NCBI GenBank assembly: GCA_023251135.1
Contig: JAHEZJ010000012.1
Location: forward strand, 1-64,000
Direction of reading: 5' to 3'
Source: Flavobacterium sp.
GTDB lineage: Bacteria; Bacteroidota; Bacteroidia; Flavobacteriales; Flavobacteriaceae
Length of the DNA stretch: 64,000 bases
Of the stretch, positions 54,958 through 63,991 are shown one piece after another. How positions within the stretch are numbered: position 1 is the stretch's first letter; each line of letters opens with the position of its first letter. The position numbers were made by a program, and so were the translations under genes. The notes beneath the pieces are model-generated. The model searched no databases. It worked only from the letters and a program-made list of their open reading frames with translations, and was not told the origin of the DNA.

Positions 54958-55647
54958 TTATTCTGCGCAATAGCAAGGTTTTTGTCCAAAGGTATAAGTT
55001 AAAGTAATACCAGAGAAGACATACCAATCATTATTATTTAAATTTCCAAACTGTAATATGTTCGTGTTTTTTGTATTTGGATTGCTGGAGTCGATAGCAT
55101 CTGTAAAAGTATATCGTGCTCCAACTTCAGCTCCAAGCACTAAATGTGGGGTAATGTTAGATTTTATACCTAATATAATAGGTATGGCAAATGAGTTTGA
55201 GCTCACTGATTGTGTTACGCTTGGACTTGATGTAAAGCGATACAATTTGTCGTACATAAAAAAGTTTAATCCCGAGAATATATAAGGAGTCACTTTTGGG
55301 TGGTAATCATGCAGATTAAAATCGAAAAAATTGAATTCCAAACCCGCAGAAAGTTCTTTTACATTATTTTTAAAGCTATAGCCTCTTCTGTTTCTTCCTG
55401 TTTCCTTAGAGTCTAAATCGTTTCCAACAACGGTTGATTGAGTGTAGGAGAAGCGATACGAGTGACGTGGACTCTTGTTCCATTTGTACAAAACGCCGAA
55501 AGCCAATTTTTCCGGTGAGATATAAGTAGTGTTGCCTACATCTCCTACAAAGTTGCTTCCGCCCAGAAAAACACCAATCTCATTGATTTGAGCATTTAGT
55601 GTGATAAAGGGGAAAAAACATAACAATAAATTAAAAATTTTCTTCAT
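54958..55647 (-). CDS. DUF6089 family outer-membrane beta-barrel protein
   Basis: 229 residues: signal peptide (about 1-19, ends FITLNAQ), then NEIGVFLGGSNFVGDVGNTTYISPEKLAFGVLYKWN and repeated beta strands (VLGAEVGARYTFTDAID) to a C-terminal aromatic strand SGITLTYTFGQKPCYCAE. It fits DUF6089, commonly found next to uppS and bamA in Bacteroidota. Function unknown. A consensus -7 box 18 nt upstream makes it the probable first gene of the DUF6089/uppS/bamA/ompH/ompH operon. Confidence 0.82.
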   Translation of the reverse strand: MKKIFNLLLCFFPFITLNAQINEIGVFLGGSNFVGDVGNTTYISPEKLAFGVLYKWNKSPRHSYRFSYTQSTVVGNDLDSKETGRNRRGYSFKNNVKELSAGLEFNFFDFNLHDYHPKVTPYIFSGLNFFMYDKLYRFTSSPSVTQSVSSNSFAIPIILGIKSNITPHLVLGAEVGARYTFTDAIDSSNPNTKNTNILQFGNLNNNDWYVFSGITLTYTFGQKPCYCAE

Positions 55648-55665
55648 TTAATTGGAAATTGCGTG

Positions 55666-55673
55666 CAAATATA
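55666..55673 (-). promoter_or_regulatory. Predicted -7 box (TATATTTG on the minus strand) for the DUF6089-uppS-bamA-ompH operon
   Basis: CAAATATA on the plus strand, 18 nt before the DUF6089 start. The gap 55648-55820 shows no other feature. Confidence 0.6.
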
Positions 55674-55820
55674 ATAATTATCGATACGAATCAACGTTTG
55701 TTTAGCTAAATGTGCTTTTTTTTCAATTTACAATATGATTTTAAGCCATTTAATGTCGATTCGCTATATGCAGAACGGGAAAATGTAGCATTATCGTATA
55801 GTGGTAATTCAGAAAAAAGC

Positions 55821-56708
55821 TTAATTTCTCTTGTCTTCTCCCCAAAGTAGCTTGTTTCTCAAGGTTTTTAAGAAAGTTTCGCCCGGTATTTCCACCATTT
55901 TTATTTTGAAATCCGTCTTTTTGATTTTTAAAACAGATTCGTTTTTTACAGAAGTGATTCTGGAATCTAAGGAGACTAAATACTGATCTTCTCTTCCGGT
56001 AACGCGAAGTTTGATCTCGGTATTGTCCGGGATGACTAATGGTCTGGCGTTTAAATTGTGTGGTGCAATAGGAGTAATTACTAAACTTTCGACATTTGGG
56101 GTCAAAATAGGACCGCCACAGCTTAAAGAGTAACCTGTTGAACCTGTAGGTGTTGAAATGATTAGGCCATCTGCCCAATACGAATTCAGATATTCGTTGT
56201 TTAAATACGTTTCAACCGTGATCATCGAGGTGGTGTCTTTTCGGCTCACCGTAACTTCGTTCATCGCAAAGTTTAATTCGTCTTCGATAGCGTCGTTTTT
56301 CGGATCGCAGGTTAAACTCAGTAAAGTCCTTTCGGAGATGGTGTATTTTTTGTCAATGATATATTGTAGAAAATTATCAATACTTTCTTTTGGAACGCTT
56401 GCCAGAAATCCTAATCTTCCTGCGTTGATGCCTAATATAGGAAGGCCCGAGTTGCGAACCAGGGTGGCAGCTCTCAAAATGGTACCGTCACCACCAATAC
56501 TAATAAGCATTTCGAAACTATCATCTAACGAAGTAGTGGCCGAAAAGGTGTTGTATTCCTTTTTAACGATCTTCTTTTCGTAGAGCATTTTCAGGAAGTT
56601 CTCTTCAATTACCATTTCGACATTATTGGAATTGAAAAAAATAAAAATGTCTTTAATAATAGGCTCTGTACTGTTTTGGTAATACTGCCCGTAAATGGCT
56701 ACTTTCAT
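55821..56708 (-). CDS. nadK: NAD kinase
   Basis: 295 residues. Motif ISIGGDGTILRAA (GGDGT at about 72-76) and the NAD-binding stretch TPTGSTGYSLSCGGPI, with GINAGRLGFLA and NEVTVSRKDTTSMI. It phosphorylates NAD to NADP. An ORF in another frame (55750-56178) is a shadow. It is in the same direction as the CBS gene upstream, separated by a 111-nt AT-rich repeat. Confidence 0.96.
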   Translation of the reverse strand: MKVAIYGQYYQNSTEPIIKDIFIFFNSNNVEMVIEENFLKMLYEKKIVKKEYNTFSATTSLDDSFEMLISIGGDGTILRAATLVRNSGLPILGINAGRLGFLASVPKESIDNFLQYIIDKKYTISERTLLSLTCDPKNDAIEDELNFAMNEVTVSRKDTTSMITVETYLNNEYLNSYWADGLIISTPTGSTGYSLSCGGPILTPNVESLVITPIAPHNLNARPLVIPDNTEIKLRVTGREDQYLVSLDSRITSVKNESVLKIKKTDFKIKMVEIPGETFLKTLRNKLLWGEDKRN

Positions 56709-56815
56709 TCTTTGTAATTAGATAATGAGGTAATTAGAAATTAGATAATTAGTCAATGTGTTAATTAGATGATTTGTCAATAGGAAATTGTTTAATTATC
56801 TAATTTACTCATTGG
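56709..56815. repeat. AT-rich TAATTAGATAAT-type repeat cluster
   Basis: Words such as TTAGATAATGAGGTAATTAG, TAGATAATTAG, TTAATTAGATGA and TTAATTATCTAATTTA repeat in both orientations across the gap between nadK and the CBS gene. The same vocabulary is seen at 28306-28378, so this is a dispersed family. Confidence 0.75.
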
Positions 56816-56819
56816 CACA

Positions 56820-57479
56820 TTATATATTAAGGTATTTGTCCAGGTAATCTGAACGCTCTTTTAAACTGTTGATATAGGCGTCTTCCTGATGTTCTGAGAT
56901 GATTTCGTAATTGTAGCGTCTAAACGTCTGAATGATTTCATTCATAGGCCCAACACCAATTTTTATGGTGATTTGGACATTGTCTAAATCGGCTTCAGAG
57001 ATAAAGCAGCCAAGGATCTTACCGTTGTTACTTTCTATAATTTGAGTCACTTGGCCCATAGAGTAATCCAAAAGTCCTTTTTGAACGATAATAATACCGC
57101 CTTGCTCTTTTATGAATGGGGTTTCCTGAAAAAATTTCATGATGTCCTCCATTTCATAATAACCTACATAGGCATTATTTTCGTCAAGAATCGGAATGGT
57201 ATTGGTATGATTTTTTGCAAATACTTCTAAAACATCGAGCCACAGCATTGATTTTCGGGCATAAAAACGTTCTAAAGTATATTTGTAATCAATGGCTTTT
57301 TTGTCGGTGTCAAAAGTTTCGACATCATCAGCGGCAATACTTCCAATAAAAATGCCGTTTTCCAGAACCGGAAAATGCGAAAAGTTCAAATCAGCAAAAA
57401 AGTCCTGAACCGATGCTATCGTCTCCTGACTATCAATTGCCCTGAAATCATTGGTGATATAGTTTGTAATTTCTGTCAT
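56820..57479 (-). CDS. AcuB-like protein (CBS pair plus ACT-like domain)
   Basis: 219 residues. CBS1 about 8-60 (TIASVQDFFADLNFSHFPVL), CBS2 about 75-125 (VLEVFAKNHTNTIPILDENN, GYYEMEDIMKFF), and a C-terminal ACT-like region about 140-205 (GIIIVQKGLLDYSMGQVTQIIESNNGKI, VQITIKIGVGPMNEIIQTFRRY). The architecture matches AcuB-like regulators; ligands are likely nucleotides or amino acids. Its partner is unknown. Flavobacterial gene order puts it next to nadK, pdxJ and bamA. Confidence 0.88.
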   Translation of the reverse strand: MTEITNYITNDFRAIDSQETIASVQDFFADLNFSHFPVLENGIFIGSIAADDVETFDTDKKAIDYKYTLERFYARKSMLWLDVLEVFAKNHTNTIPILDENNAYVGYYEMEDIMKFFQETPFIKEQGGIIIVQKGLLDYSMGQVTQIIESNNGKILGCFISEADLDNVQITIKIGVGPMNEIIQTFRRYNYEIISEHQEDAYINSLKERSDYLDKYLNI

Positions 57480-57545
57480 AAATCTATTGAAGATATTTCA
57501 TGCAAAATAATCAAAAAATAGCAAAAAACGCTACGTTTTACTTTG

Positions 57546-57553
57546 TATTTTTG
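57546..57553 (+). promoter_or_regulatory. Predicted -7 box (TATTTTTG) for pdxJ
   Basis: Consensus TAnnTTTG 42 nt before the ATG at 57596, in the divergent region with the CBS gene. Confidence 0.55.
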
Positions 57554-57595
57554 TCGTAACAAATATAGTGTTACTAGAATTAATTATCTATTTAT

Positions 57596-58309
57596 ATGAC
57601 AAAGTTAAGTGTAAATATCAATAAAATTGCAACGCTGCGAAATGCACGTGGCGGAAATGTTCCTGATTTATTAAAAGTTGCAGCCGATATTCAGAATTTT
57701 GGTGCGCAGGGAATCACGATTCATCCGCGTCCGGATGAGCGTCATATTCGTTATCAGGATGCACGCGATTTAAAAGCAATTGTACATACCGAATATAATA
57801 TTGAGGGAAATCCACAGCATAATTTTATCGATTTGGTTTTAGAATGCAAACCAACACAGGTGACTTTGGTTCCTGATGCCATTGGGGCGATTACCTCGTC
57901 TGCGGGTTGGGATACTGTAGCCAATCAATCGTACTTAACCGAAGTTATTCAGGAATTTCAGCGCAACGGAATCAGAACTTCGATTTTTGTTGATCCGGTG
58001 TTGGAGGTTATTGAAGGAGCAAAAAAAACCGGGACAGATCGTATCGAATTGTACACCGAAGCTTTTGCACATCAATACGGCTTAGGAAATAAAAACGGAA
58101 TCGATCCTTATGTGGAAGCTGCAAAACTGGCCAATGAATTAGGTTTGGGAATCAATGCAGGTCACGATCTGAGCCTGGATAATATTCAGTTTTTCAAACA
58201 AAACATCCCGGGATTGCTGGAAGTCTCTATTGGTCATGCTTTGATTTCAGAAGCGCTTTATCTTGGTTTGGATAATGTCGTAAATATGTATCTGAATAAG
58301 TTGAAGTAA
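57596..58309 (+). CDS. pdxJ: Pyridoxine 5'-phosphate synthase
   Basis: 237 residues, family length. It starts MTKLSVNINKIATLRNARGG. Active-site elements are visible: GITIHPRPDERHIR, NIEGNPQHNFIDLVLECKPTQVTLVPD and GINAGHDLSLDN. It condenses 1-deoxyxylulose 5-phosphate with 3-amino-2-oxopropyl phosphate in the DXP-dependent vitamin B6 pathway. Divergent from the CBS/nadK genes. No terminator is evident before the receptor gene. Confidence 0.96.
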   Translation: MTKLSVNINKIATLRNARGGNVPDLLKVAADIQNFGAQGITIHPRPDERHIRYQDARDLKAIVHTEYNIEGNPQHNFIDLVLECKPTQVTLVPDAIGAITSSAGWDTVANQSYLTEVIQEFQRNGIRTSIFVDPVLEVIEGAKKTGTDRIELYTEAFAHQYGLGNKNGIDPYVEAAKLANELGLGINAGHDLSLDNIQFFKQNIPGLLEVSIGHALISEALYLGLDNVVNMYLNKLK

Positions 58310-58449
58310 GTTTTCTGTTTTAGATGATTTCGTGACGCATTGCGTACCGAATTGAACAGAACGCCAATTCATTGAGGAAATAAAATAGCATATACGCTCA
58401 GAAAACATTGGGTAATTGTTTACTTTCGCACTTTTCTTATTAAAATCAA

Positions 58450-60729
58450 GTGCCAAAAACAATTACCCTCTTTTTTTTACTCTGTTTTTCCAATGTATTT
58501 GCCCAATCCAAAGCCAGCATCATTGGAAATATAAAATCTTCTGAACACGAAAACCTCATTGGAGCAAGTGTTTCTTTAGAGGCGAATCAGCAGTACTATT
58601 ACACCATATCAGATTCTATTGGTCATTTTTCACAGCAAATGCCTTTAGGGCAGGTAGAAATAGCCATTAGTCAATTGGGATATCTTAAGAAAGTTATTAA
58701 GTTTAAGATCGTCAAAGATACCGTGTTTTCGATTGTACTCGAAAAAGATGTTTCGCATCTCAAAGAAGTTATAGTAAACAATGATAAAAAAAGTGCCATT
58801 ACGACTTTATCAGGCGGCAAATTATCGTTTAATTTAAAGGAACTGTCCTCTGTTCCGACCGTTTTGGGAACCACCGATATCATCAAGCTTTTGCAGTTGA
58901 CCCCCGGAGTGCAAAATTCGGGAGACGCAAACGGATATTTATATGTTCGGGGTGGAGACCCGGGGCACAATGCCATTTTATACGATGGAACTCCTGTATA
59001 TGGAATGTCACACTTGTTGGGCATTTTTCCTTTTTACAATACCGATCATATTAAAGGTGTCGAGTTTGATAAATCAAGTTCGAATGCAAAATATGGCGGA
59101 CGTTTAAGTTCAACCACACTTTTGATTCCGAATAAAAAAGTACCTTCAGAATTGGGTATTCAGGGGAATGTTGGAATTTTAGCTTCACAGCTTACCCTGA
59201 CAGCTCCTGTAGGTAAAAATTCAGGCTTGTACCTCTCGGGCAGGAAAACGTATATTGATGAGATTGTTGCACCATTACTGCGTTCCGGTTCAAAAAACAA
59301 TGACGTTCAGAATATGAAATACGGTTTCTCTGACGGAAATATCACTTTTATTTCTCAGGTTTCTAAGAACAACTTACTCTCTATAGATGCTTTTGTTAGT
59401 GGTGATGCATTAAAAATTAATGATGAAAATCTTGCTTTGCGCACAAGTTTAAAGTGGAGTAATGTTACCATTTCGCCAACCTTAGTCACGACTATTTCGC
59501 CAAAAATAAGCATGTCAAACGCCGTTTATTTTAGTAAATATTCTAATGAGCTGGATATGGAGCAGGCCACAATTGGGTTTGACGTTTCGTCCTATGTAAA
59601 AGACTTTGGATTTAATAATGTCTTTCGATATCAGATAAAAAATGTGCCTGTAGAATCCGGTCTGCAATACGTACATCATGATTTGCAGCCTCAAAAAGTG
59701 AATGTCGAAAACCTGACCGATGCCAATAGTGCTATTCAAAACAAAACAATTAATGCCAATGAAGCGGCTGTTTTTACTACTATACGACCAAAATTCACCG
59801 ATCGATTAAATGCTGAATTGGGTCTTAGGGTTAATTATTACACGTCCGGTTCCCGTGATTCCTATTTGCATTTTCAGCCCCGTGTTTTGTTGAATTATAA
59901 CTGGAATGAGAAATATTCTTTTTACGGATCTTATAACAGACAATATCAATATCTGAGTTTGATCACAACTTCAAGTGTCGGGATTCCTACTGATTTTTGG
60001 ATCGCTAGTTCCGACGGTATAAAGCCGCAATTGTCAGATGAGTTTTCGATTGGTTCGAATCAGAATATTTCGAAGAGCTTTGCGACTTCTCTTGGAGGAT
60101 TCTATCGCTCGATGAAAAATTTACTCGAATATCCGTACGGGATTACTCAGTTTAATGAAACGACAACATTCAAAAACGATTTGTTAACAGGAAAAGGAAA
60201 AGCATACGGACTGGAAGTAATGCTGCGCAAAAGCAATGGAAAGTTTACAGGCTGGCTGAGTTATACATTAAGCTGGTCCGATCGAAATTTTGCGGAACTG
60301 AATAATGGGAAAACATATTTTGCCAAATACGACAGACGCCATAATTTGTCGATCGTTGGAATGTATGAGCTGAATGCCAAATGGAATTTTGGAGTGACAC
60401 AGTTATTTGGTTCCGGAAACCGATTTACAATGCCTACTTCCTGGTATTTCATCAACAATAATCCCGTTAAAGAATATTCGGGCTACAACAATGCGCAGAT
60501 GCCTAATTATATCCGGACAGACCTTTCGGTGAATTACTTTTTCCTGAAAACGAATAAAAAAGAAAGTGCGCTGAATTTTTCAATTTACAACACCTTCAAT
60601 ATAGAAAATCCGATTTATGTGGTTTTGGATGTTAAGGTGAATAAAGATAAAAACAGTGTAATTGTAAAACAGGAAGAAAAGGTTTTGTATCGCATATTGC
60701 CTTCTGTAAGCTGGAGATTTAAATTTTAA
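58450..60729 (+). CDS. TonB-dependent receptor with carboxypeptidase-regulatory-like N domain
   Basis: 759 residues with a GTG start (MPKTITLFFLLCFSNVFAQ signal peptide). CarboxypepD_reg-like domain at about 20-110 (IIGNIKSSEHENLIGASVSLEAN), plug at about 120-215 (LLQLTPGVQNSGDANGYLYV, RGGDPGHNAILYDGTPVYG), then a 22-strand-type barrel to the C-terminal strand YRILPSVSWRFKF. A near-consensus -7 box (TACTTTCG, 58421-58428) precedes it. The DUF4249 gene starts 3 nt after its stop. Such receptor/DUF4249 pairs resemble SusC/SusD-like uptake units; the substrate is not evident. Confidence 0.92.
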   Translation: MPKTITLFFLLCFSNVFAQSKASIIGNIKSSEHENLIGASVSLEANQQYYYTISDSIGHFSQQMPLGQVEIAISQLGYLKKVIKFKIVKDTVFSIVLEKDVSHLKEVIVNNDKKSAITTLSGGKLSFNLKELSSVPTVLGTTDIIKLLQLTPGVQNSGDANGYLYVRGGDPGHNAILYDGTPVYGMSHLLGIFPFYNTDHIKGVEFDKSSSNAKYGGRLSSTTLLIPNKKVPSELGIQGNVGILASQLTLTAPVGKNSGLYLSGRKTYIDEIVAPLLRSGSKNNDVQNMKYGFSDGNITFISQVSKNNLLSIDAFVSGDALKINDENLALRTSLKWSNVTISPTLVTTISPKISMSNAVYFSKYSNELDMEQATIGFDVSSYVKDFGFNNVFRYQIKNVPVESGLQYVHHDLQPQKVNVENLTDANSAIQNKTINANEAAVFTTIRPKFTDRLNAELGLRVNYYTSGSRDSYLHFQPRVLLNYNWNEKYSFYGSYNRQYQYLSLITTSSVGIPTDFWIASSDGIKPQLSDEFSIGSNQNISKSFATSLGGFYRSMKNLLEYPYGITQFNETTTFKNDLLTGKGKAYGLEVMLRKSNGKFTGWLSYTLSWSDRNFAELNNGKTYFAKYDRRHNLSIVGMYELNAKWNFGVTQLFGSGNRFTMPTSWYFINNNPVKEYSGYNNAQMPNYIRTDLSVNYFFLKTNKKESALNFSIYNTFNIENPIYVVLDVKVNKDKNSVIVKQEEKVLYRILPSVSWRFKF

Positions 60730-60732
60730 AAG

Positions 60733-61593
60733 ATGAAAAAATATATACTGTTTCTTGTAGCTTTGATTGTGACGAGTTGTTCGAAAGACGATTTTAGTGA
60801 ACAAAGCGCCGAATCTAAAATTGTAGTAGAAGGCTGGATTGAGGAAGGCGATTATGCTCAGGTTTTATTGTCGAGGAGTATTCCGGTTACCGAAATGATT
60901 GATTCTACCAATGTTTTAAATCATGTGATCCGATCAGCCAAAATTACAGTTTCAGACGGTCAGACGTCGGAGGTCTTAAAGGTTAAAAATGATAAAGACA
61001 GGGTGCCTCCGTTTGTGTATTATGGGACAATCTTAAAAGGAGAAGCAGGAAAAGAATATTCGCTAAAAATTGAATTCCTGAATCGGATTGTGGAAGCAAC
61101 AACCAAAATTCCAAAAACGGTAGCGATAAAAAGTGCAGAGTACGTAAAGAAAACGGATACCGATACAACGGGTTATGTTTTTGTGAAATTTGACGATCCG
61201 GTAAACGAAAAAAACTATTATCAGATTGCGACACGAATAGAAGGGAAGGAGTCTATTTTTGTGCCTTCGTTTTATGGTAATTTAGACGATAAGAACTTCA
61301 GTACAGCCGCAGTATCCGTACAAATTAACAGAGGAGTTTTACTCTTTCCTAAAACTAAGTTTACGCCTTATTTTACAGACGGAGATTTAATTCATGTAAA
61401 ATTGAGAACTCAAAATAAAGAAGCGCTGGATTTTTGGAACAGCTGGCAAAACGAAATCGTAAACAGCAGGAATCCTATTTATCCGGCAAACAGCAGTTTA
61501 AAATCGAATATAAAAGGCGGTATAGGTATTTGGGCAGGATATGGTCAGAGTACTTTGATTGTTAAGACTCCGGAAAAAAGAAAGCCGTTTTGA
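60733..61593 (+). CDS. DUF4249 family lipoprotein
   Basis: 286 residues with a lipoprotein signal (YILFLVALIVTSCSKDD, Cys at about 16). Beta-rich body typical of DUF4249 (KIVVEGWIEEGDYAQVLLSRSIPV, GKEYSLKIEFLNRIVEATTKIPK, GGIGIWAGYGQSTLIVKTPEKRK). It presumably sits on the outer membrane beside the TonB receptor. The stop codon (61591-61593) is inside a terminator-like hairpin, so the last codons overlap the stem. Confidence 0.9.
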   Translation: MKKYILFLVALIVTSCSKDDFSEQSAESKIVVEGWIEEGDYAQVLLSRSIPVTEMIDSTNVLNHVIRSAKITVSDGQTSEVLKVKNDKDRVPPFVYYGTILKGEAGKEYSLKIEFLNRIVEATTKIPKTVAIKSAEYVKKTDTDTTGYVFVKFDDPVNEKNYYQIATRIEGKESIFVPSFYGNLDDKNFSTAAVSVQINRGVLLFPKTKFTPYFTDGDLIHVKLRTQNKEALDFWNSWQNEIVNSRNPIYPANSSLKSNIKGGIGIWAGYGQSTLIVKTPEKRKPF

Positions 61594-61614
61594 AAATGTT
61601 TTCAAAACGGCTTT
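61581..61614 (-). terminator. Terminator of the unknown lipoprotein gene, overlapping the DUF4249 stop
   Basis: AAAGCCGTTTTGAAAA (61581-61596) and TTTTCAAAACGGCTTT (61599-61614) pair over 16 bp with a 2-nt gap. On the minus strand the stem is followed by CTTTTTTCC, a good U-tract. On the plus strand the tail is AAGGTTATATTTT, a poor one. Confidence 0.85.
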
Positions 61615-61635
61615 AAGGTTATATTTTAAAAGCAA

Positions 61636-63018
61636 TTATCTTTGGAATGCTTTTACGAAATTCTCGAATTTAGTTTCAAGTGCTCCAAAACCTTCTGAGA
61701 AATAAGTACTCATTTCTACCTCAGTGTTGTCACTGAATTTCAGGTAATAGATTTCTTCCATGTAAGGTTGTGAAAATGATTCCCCTTGATTTGTACCCCA
61801 TGACCAGTATTTGTCTTTCTCATTCCAAACAGGCAGGTTAAAAGTATGTTTACCTCTCGCTTCTGAATGTTGGATAATATCAGCTATTTTAGTTCCGTCT
61901 TTCTTAGAAACTAAGATCAATTTTATGTTTTTGTTGAAAAGAGCGACCAAACCTTCAGAGTATTTTTTCTCGTATGCGTTTAAAGCGGTGTAATAGGCTT
62001 TGTAGTCATTTTTAGGGTTGGTGTTGTCAGTTATATAAGCAGGACGGATTATGCTTTTGTCTAATGCGATATCATCAGCTGCTTCAGTAGCTAAATCCAT
62101 ATTAGCAACAATAATAAAATTGTCCATCAACTTAATTAAACCATTTGCTTTTCCTCTGTATTGAACTAGTTCGCTATTTTCAAGTAAACCATCAATGTTT
62201 GCTGTACTTCCGGCGTTGAAATCAACTAATGTTTTTCCGTTAAAAGTAAAAGCTGCTTTTGAAGTGCTTTCAAGTGCTTTTTTACCACTCATTTCCCAGG
62301 CATACCCATCATTTAAAGTCATCTTGTAGGCAAAATCGTCCGGAATTTCTTTTTTGTTAGAATACTTTGCAGTTTGTGTAAAAGTAGCTGCCGGTGCATT
62401 GTCAATTGTTAAGGTAGCATCTGCAGTTGTTGGTAAAAAGAAATAGTCATATACAGATGGACTTTGAATGTATTGCTGTTTTACAGGGTCATACTTCCAG
62501 CTTCCATAAGTATCAATGCTTTTTACTTTGATATCAGATGAAGTGCTTTTAGCAGAGAATACTGCATTGTTTGCTGTTTGCGATGCTTTTGCAGGGAAAA
62601 CAAACTTTAATTCTGTAGTAGAAGCTGTTTTAACCCAGATTTTTGCAGTATTGTCCCAGGTATAAATACCGTAAACACCAGAAACATTTAAAATGTCTTC
62701 TACTGCATTATCATTTTTTCCATTAAAAATATCAATCTTTCTAAGGCCTAATAATCTGCCTAAGTTTTGTATTGCTTCAATAGCACCAGAACTTTTTGAT
62801 TTGTCTAATTGAACCAGCATCTCATTCGCTTCAGCTTCTAATTTTACTTTTTGTTCCGCTGGAGTTAGTTTTGAATAAGGCTGTTTTACAAGATTTGCAA
62901 TTTGTTCTGCCAGAGTCTGGTTTTGTTCAGTTGGAGTTTCTTCTTTGAGTTCGTCACTAGAACATGAAACCATAAGTTGAGAAGCAACTAACGATAGTAA
63001 AAATAATTTTTTAATCAT
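61636..63018 (-). CDS. Lipoprotein of unknown family
   Basis: 460 residues with a lipoprotein signal (MIKKLFLLSLVASQLMVSC, Cys19). A Glu/Thr/Gln-rich stretch (about 20-45) is followed by a mixed alpha/beta body with no motif I recognise (LRKIDIFNGKNDNAVEDILN, GIYTWDNTAKIWVKT, SWGTNQGESFSQPYMEEIYYLK). It could be a surface-exposed or periplasmic lipoprotein. There is no co-transcribed partner. The 208-nt region before it has no clear minus-strand consensus promoter and contains TTACGGGAAGCCGTAA, a short palindrome (63103-63118). Confidence 0.8.
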   Translation of the reverse strand: MIKKLFLLSLVASQLMVSCSSDELKEETPTEQNQTLAEQIANLVKQPYSKLTPAEQKVKLEAEANEMLVQLDKSKSSGAIEAIQNLGRLLGLRKIDIFNGKNDNAVEDILNVSGVYGIYTWDNTAKIWVKTASTTELKFVFPAKASQTANNAVFSAKSTSSDIKVKSIDTYGSWKYDPVKQQYIQSPSVYDYFFLPTTADATLTIDNAPAATFTQTAKYSNKKEIPDDFAYKMTLNDGYAWEMSGKKALESTSKAAFTFNGKTLVDFNAGSTANIDGLLENSELVQYRGKANGLIKLMDNFIIVANMDLATEAADDIALDKSIIRPAYITDNTNPKNDYKAYYTALNAYEKKYSEGLVALFNKNIKLILVSKKDGTKIADIIQHSEARGKHTFNLPVWNEKDKYWSWGTNQGESFSQPYMEEIYYLKFSDNTEVEMSTYFSEGFGALETKFENFVKAFQR

Positions 63019-63193
63019 GGTTGAGGTTTAAATTAAATAAATTGAATCAAAAATTCACTTTGATTTTTAGAGCCGCAAGTTACGTTTAGTATTTGTGCTT
63101 TCTTTACGGGAAGCCGTAAGGCAGGAAACTTTTTTCTACTAAAATAGCCTTAGGAAGCCTAATTAGTTTAAAGGTGGATACCTAAACTTTTTT

Positions 63194-63201
63194 TACCTTT
63201 G
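63194..63201 (+). promoter_or_regulatory. Predicted -7 box (TACCTTTG) for the alpha/beta hydrolase gene
   Basis: Consensus TAnnTTTG 25 nt before the ATG at 63227. Confidence 0.6.
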
Positions 63202-63226
63202 TGAGCAGTTTTTAAAACCAAAATAA

Positions 63227-63991
63227 ATGTTATACTCAAAAATAGAAGGGGAAGGAAAACCTTTAGTCATCATGCACGGATTTTTAGGAATGTCTGATAA
63301 CTGGAAAACACTAGCAGGACAATATGTCGATGCCGGTTTTCAGGTTCATCTTTTAGATTTAAGAAATCACGGCCGCAGTTTTCATTCAGACGACTGGTCT
63401 TATGAGGCGATGGTACAGGATGTGTTTGAATATTGTCAGGCCAATCAGTTGCATAAAATAGATCTTTTGGGACATTCAATGGGAGGGAAAGTAGCCATGC
63501 TTTTTGCGACTACCTATCCTGAAATCCTTGATAAATTAATTGTAGCCGATATTGGTCCAAGATTTTACAAACAACACCATCAGGATATCCTGGCAGGTTT
63601 AAATGCCGTTGATTTTTCGGTAAAACCAAGCCGAAATGATGTTGAGGCAATCGTTGCACAATACGTTCCCGATTTTGGTACCCGACAATTTTTGCTAAAA
63701 AACTTATATTGGGCTGAACCAGGGCAGTTGGCTTTTAGATTCAACCTGGCTGTTTTTAATAATAATCTGGACGCTATCGGAAAACCACTGGCTGAAGGTC
63801 TGGTTTTCGATAAAGATACCTTATTTATTAGAGGAGGAGATTCAGGTTATATTGCAGATTCAGATTTTGACGCCATACGCGGGCATTTTCCAAAGGCGAA
63901 ATTCGAAACCATTCCCAATGCCGGACACTGGTTACATGCCGAAAATCCAAAATTGTTTTTTGAACTGACCGCTACCTTTTTAAAAGAGTAA
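63227..63991 (+). CDS. Alpha/beta-fold hydrolase (YbfF-type esterase)
   Basis: 254 residues. The nucleophile elbow LLGHSMGGKVA places the serine at about residue 84. The oxyanion region is in MHGFLGMSDNWKTL, the catalytic His in NAGHWLHAENP (about 234), and a candidate Asp in IRGGDSGY (about 207). The family (YbfF-like) hydrolyses short-chain esters or acyl-CoA thioesters; the native substrate is unknown. No signal peptide, so cytoplasmic. The stop is within the window. Confidence 0.92.
   Translation: MLYSKIEGEGKPLVIMHGFLGMSDNWKTLAGQYVDAGFQVHLLDLRNHGRSFHSDDWSYEAMVQDVFEYCQANQLHKIDLLGHSMGGKVAMLFATTYPEILDKLIVADIGPRFYKQHHQDILAGLNAVDFSVKPSRNDVEAIVAQYVPDFGTRQFLLKNLYWAEPGQLAFRFNLAVFNNNLDAIGKPLAEGLVFDKDTLFIRGGDSGYIADSDFDAIRGHFPKAKFETIPNAGHWLHAENPKLFFELTATFLKE

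Noticed and set aside
55750..56178. 142-residue ORF overlapping nadK
   Set aside because: A frame shadow of nadK, which has complete NAD kinase motifs.
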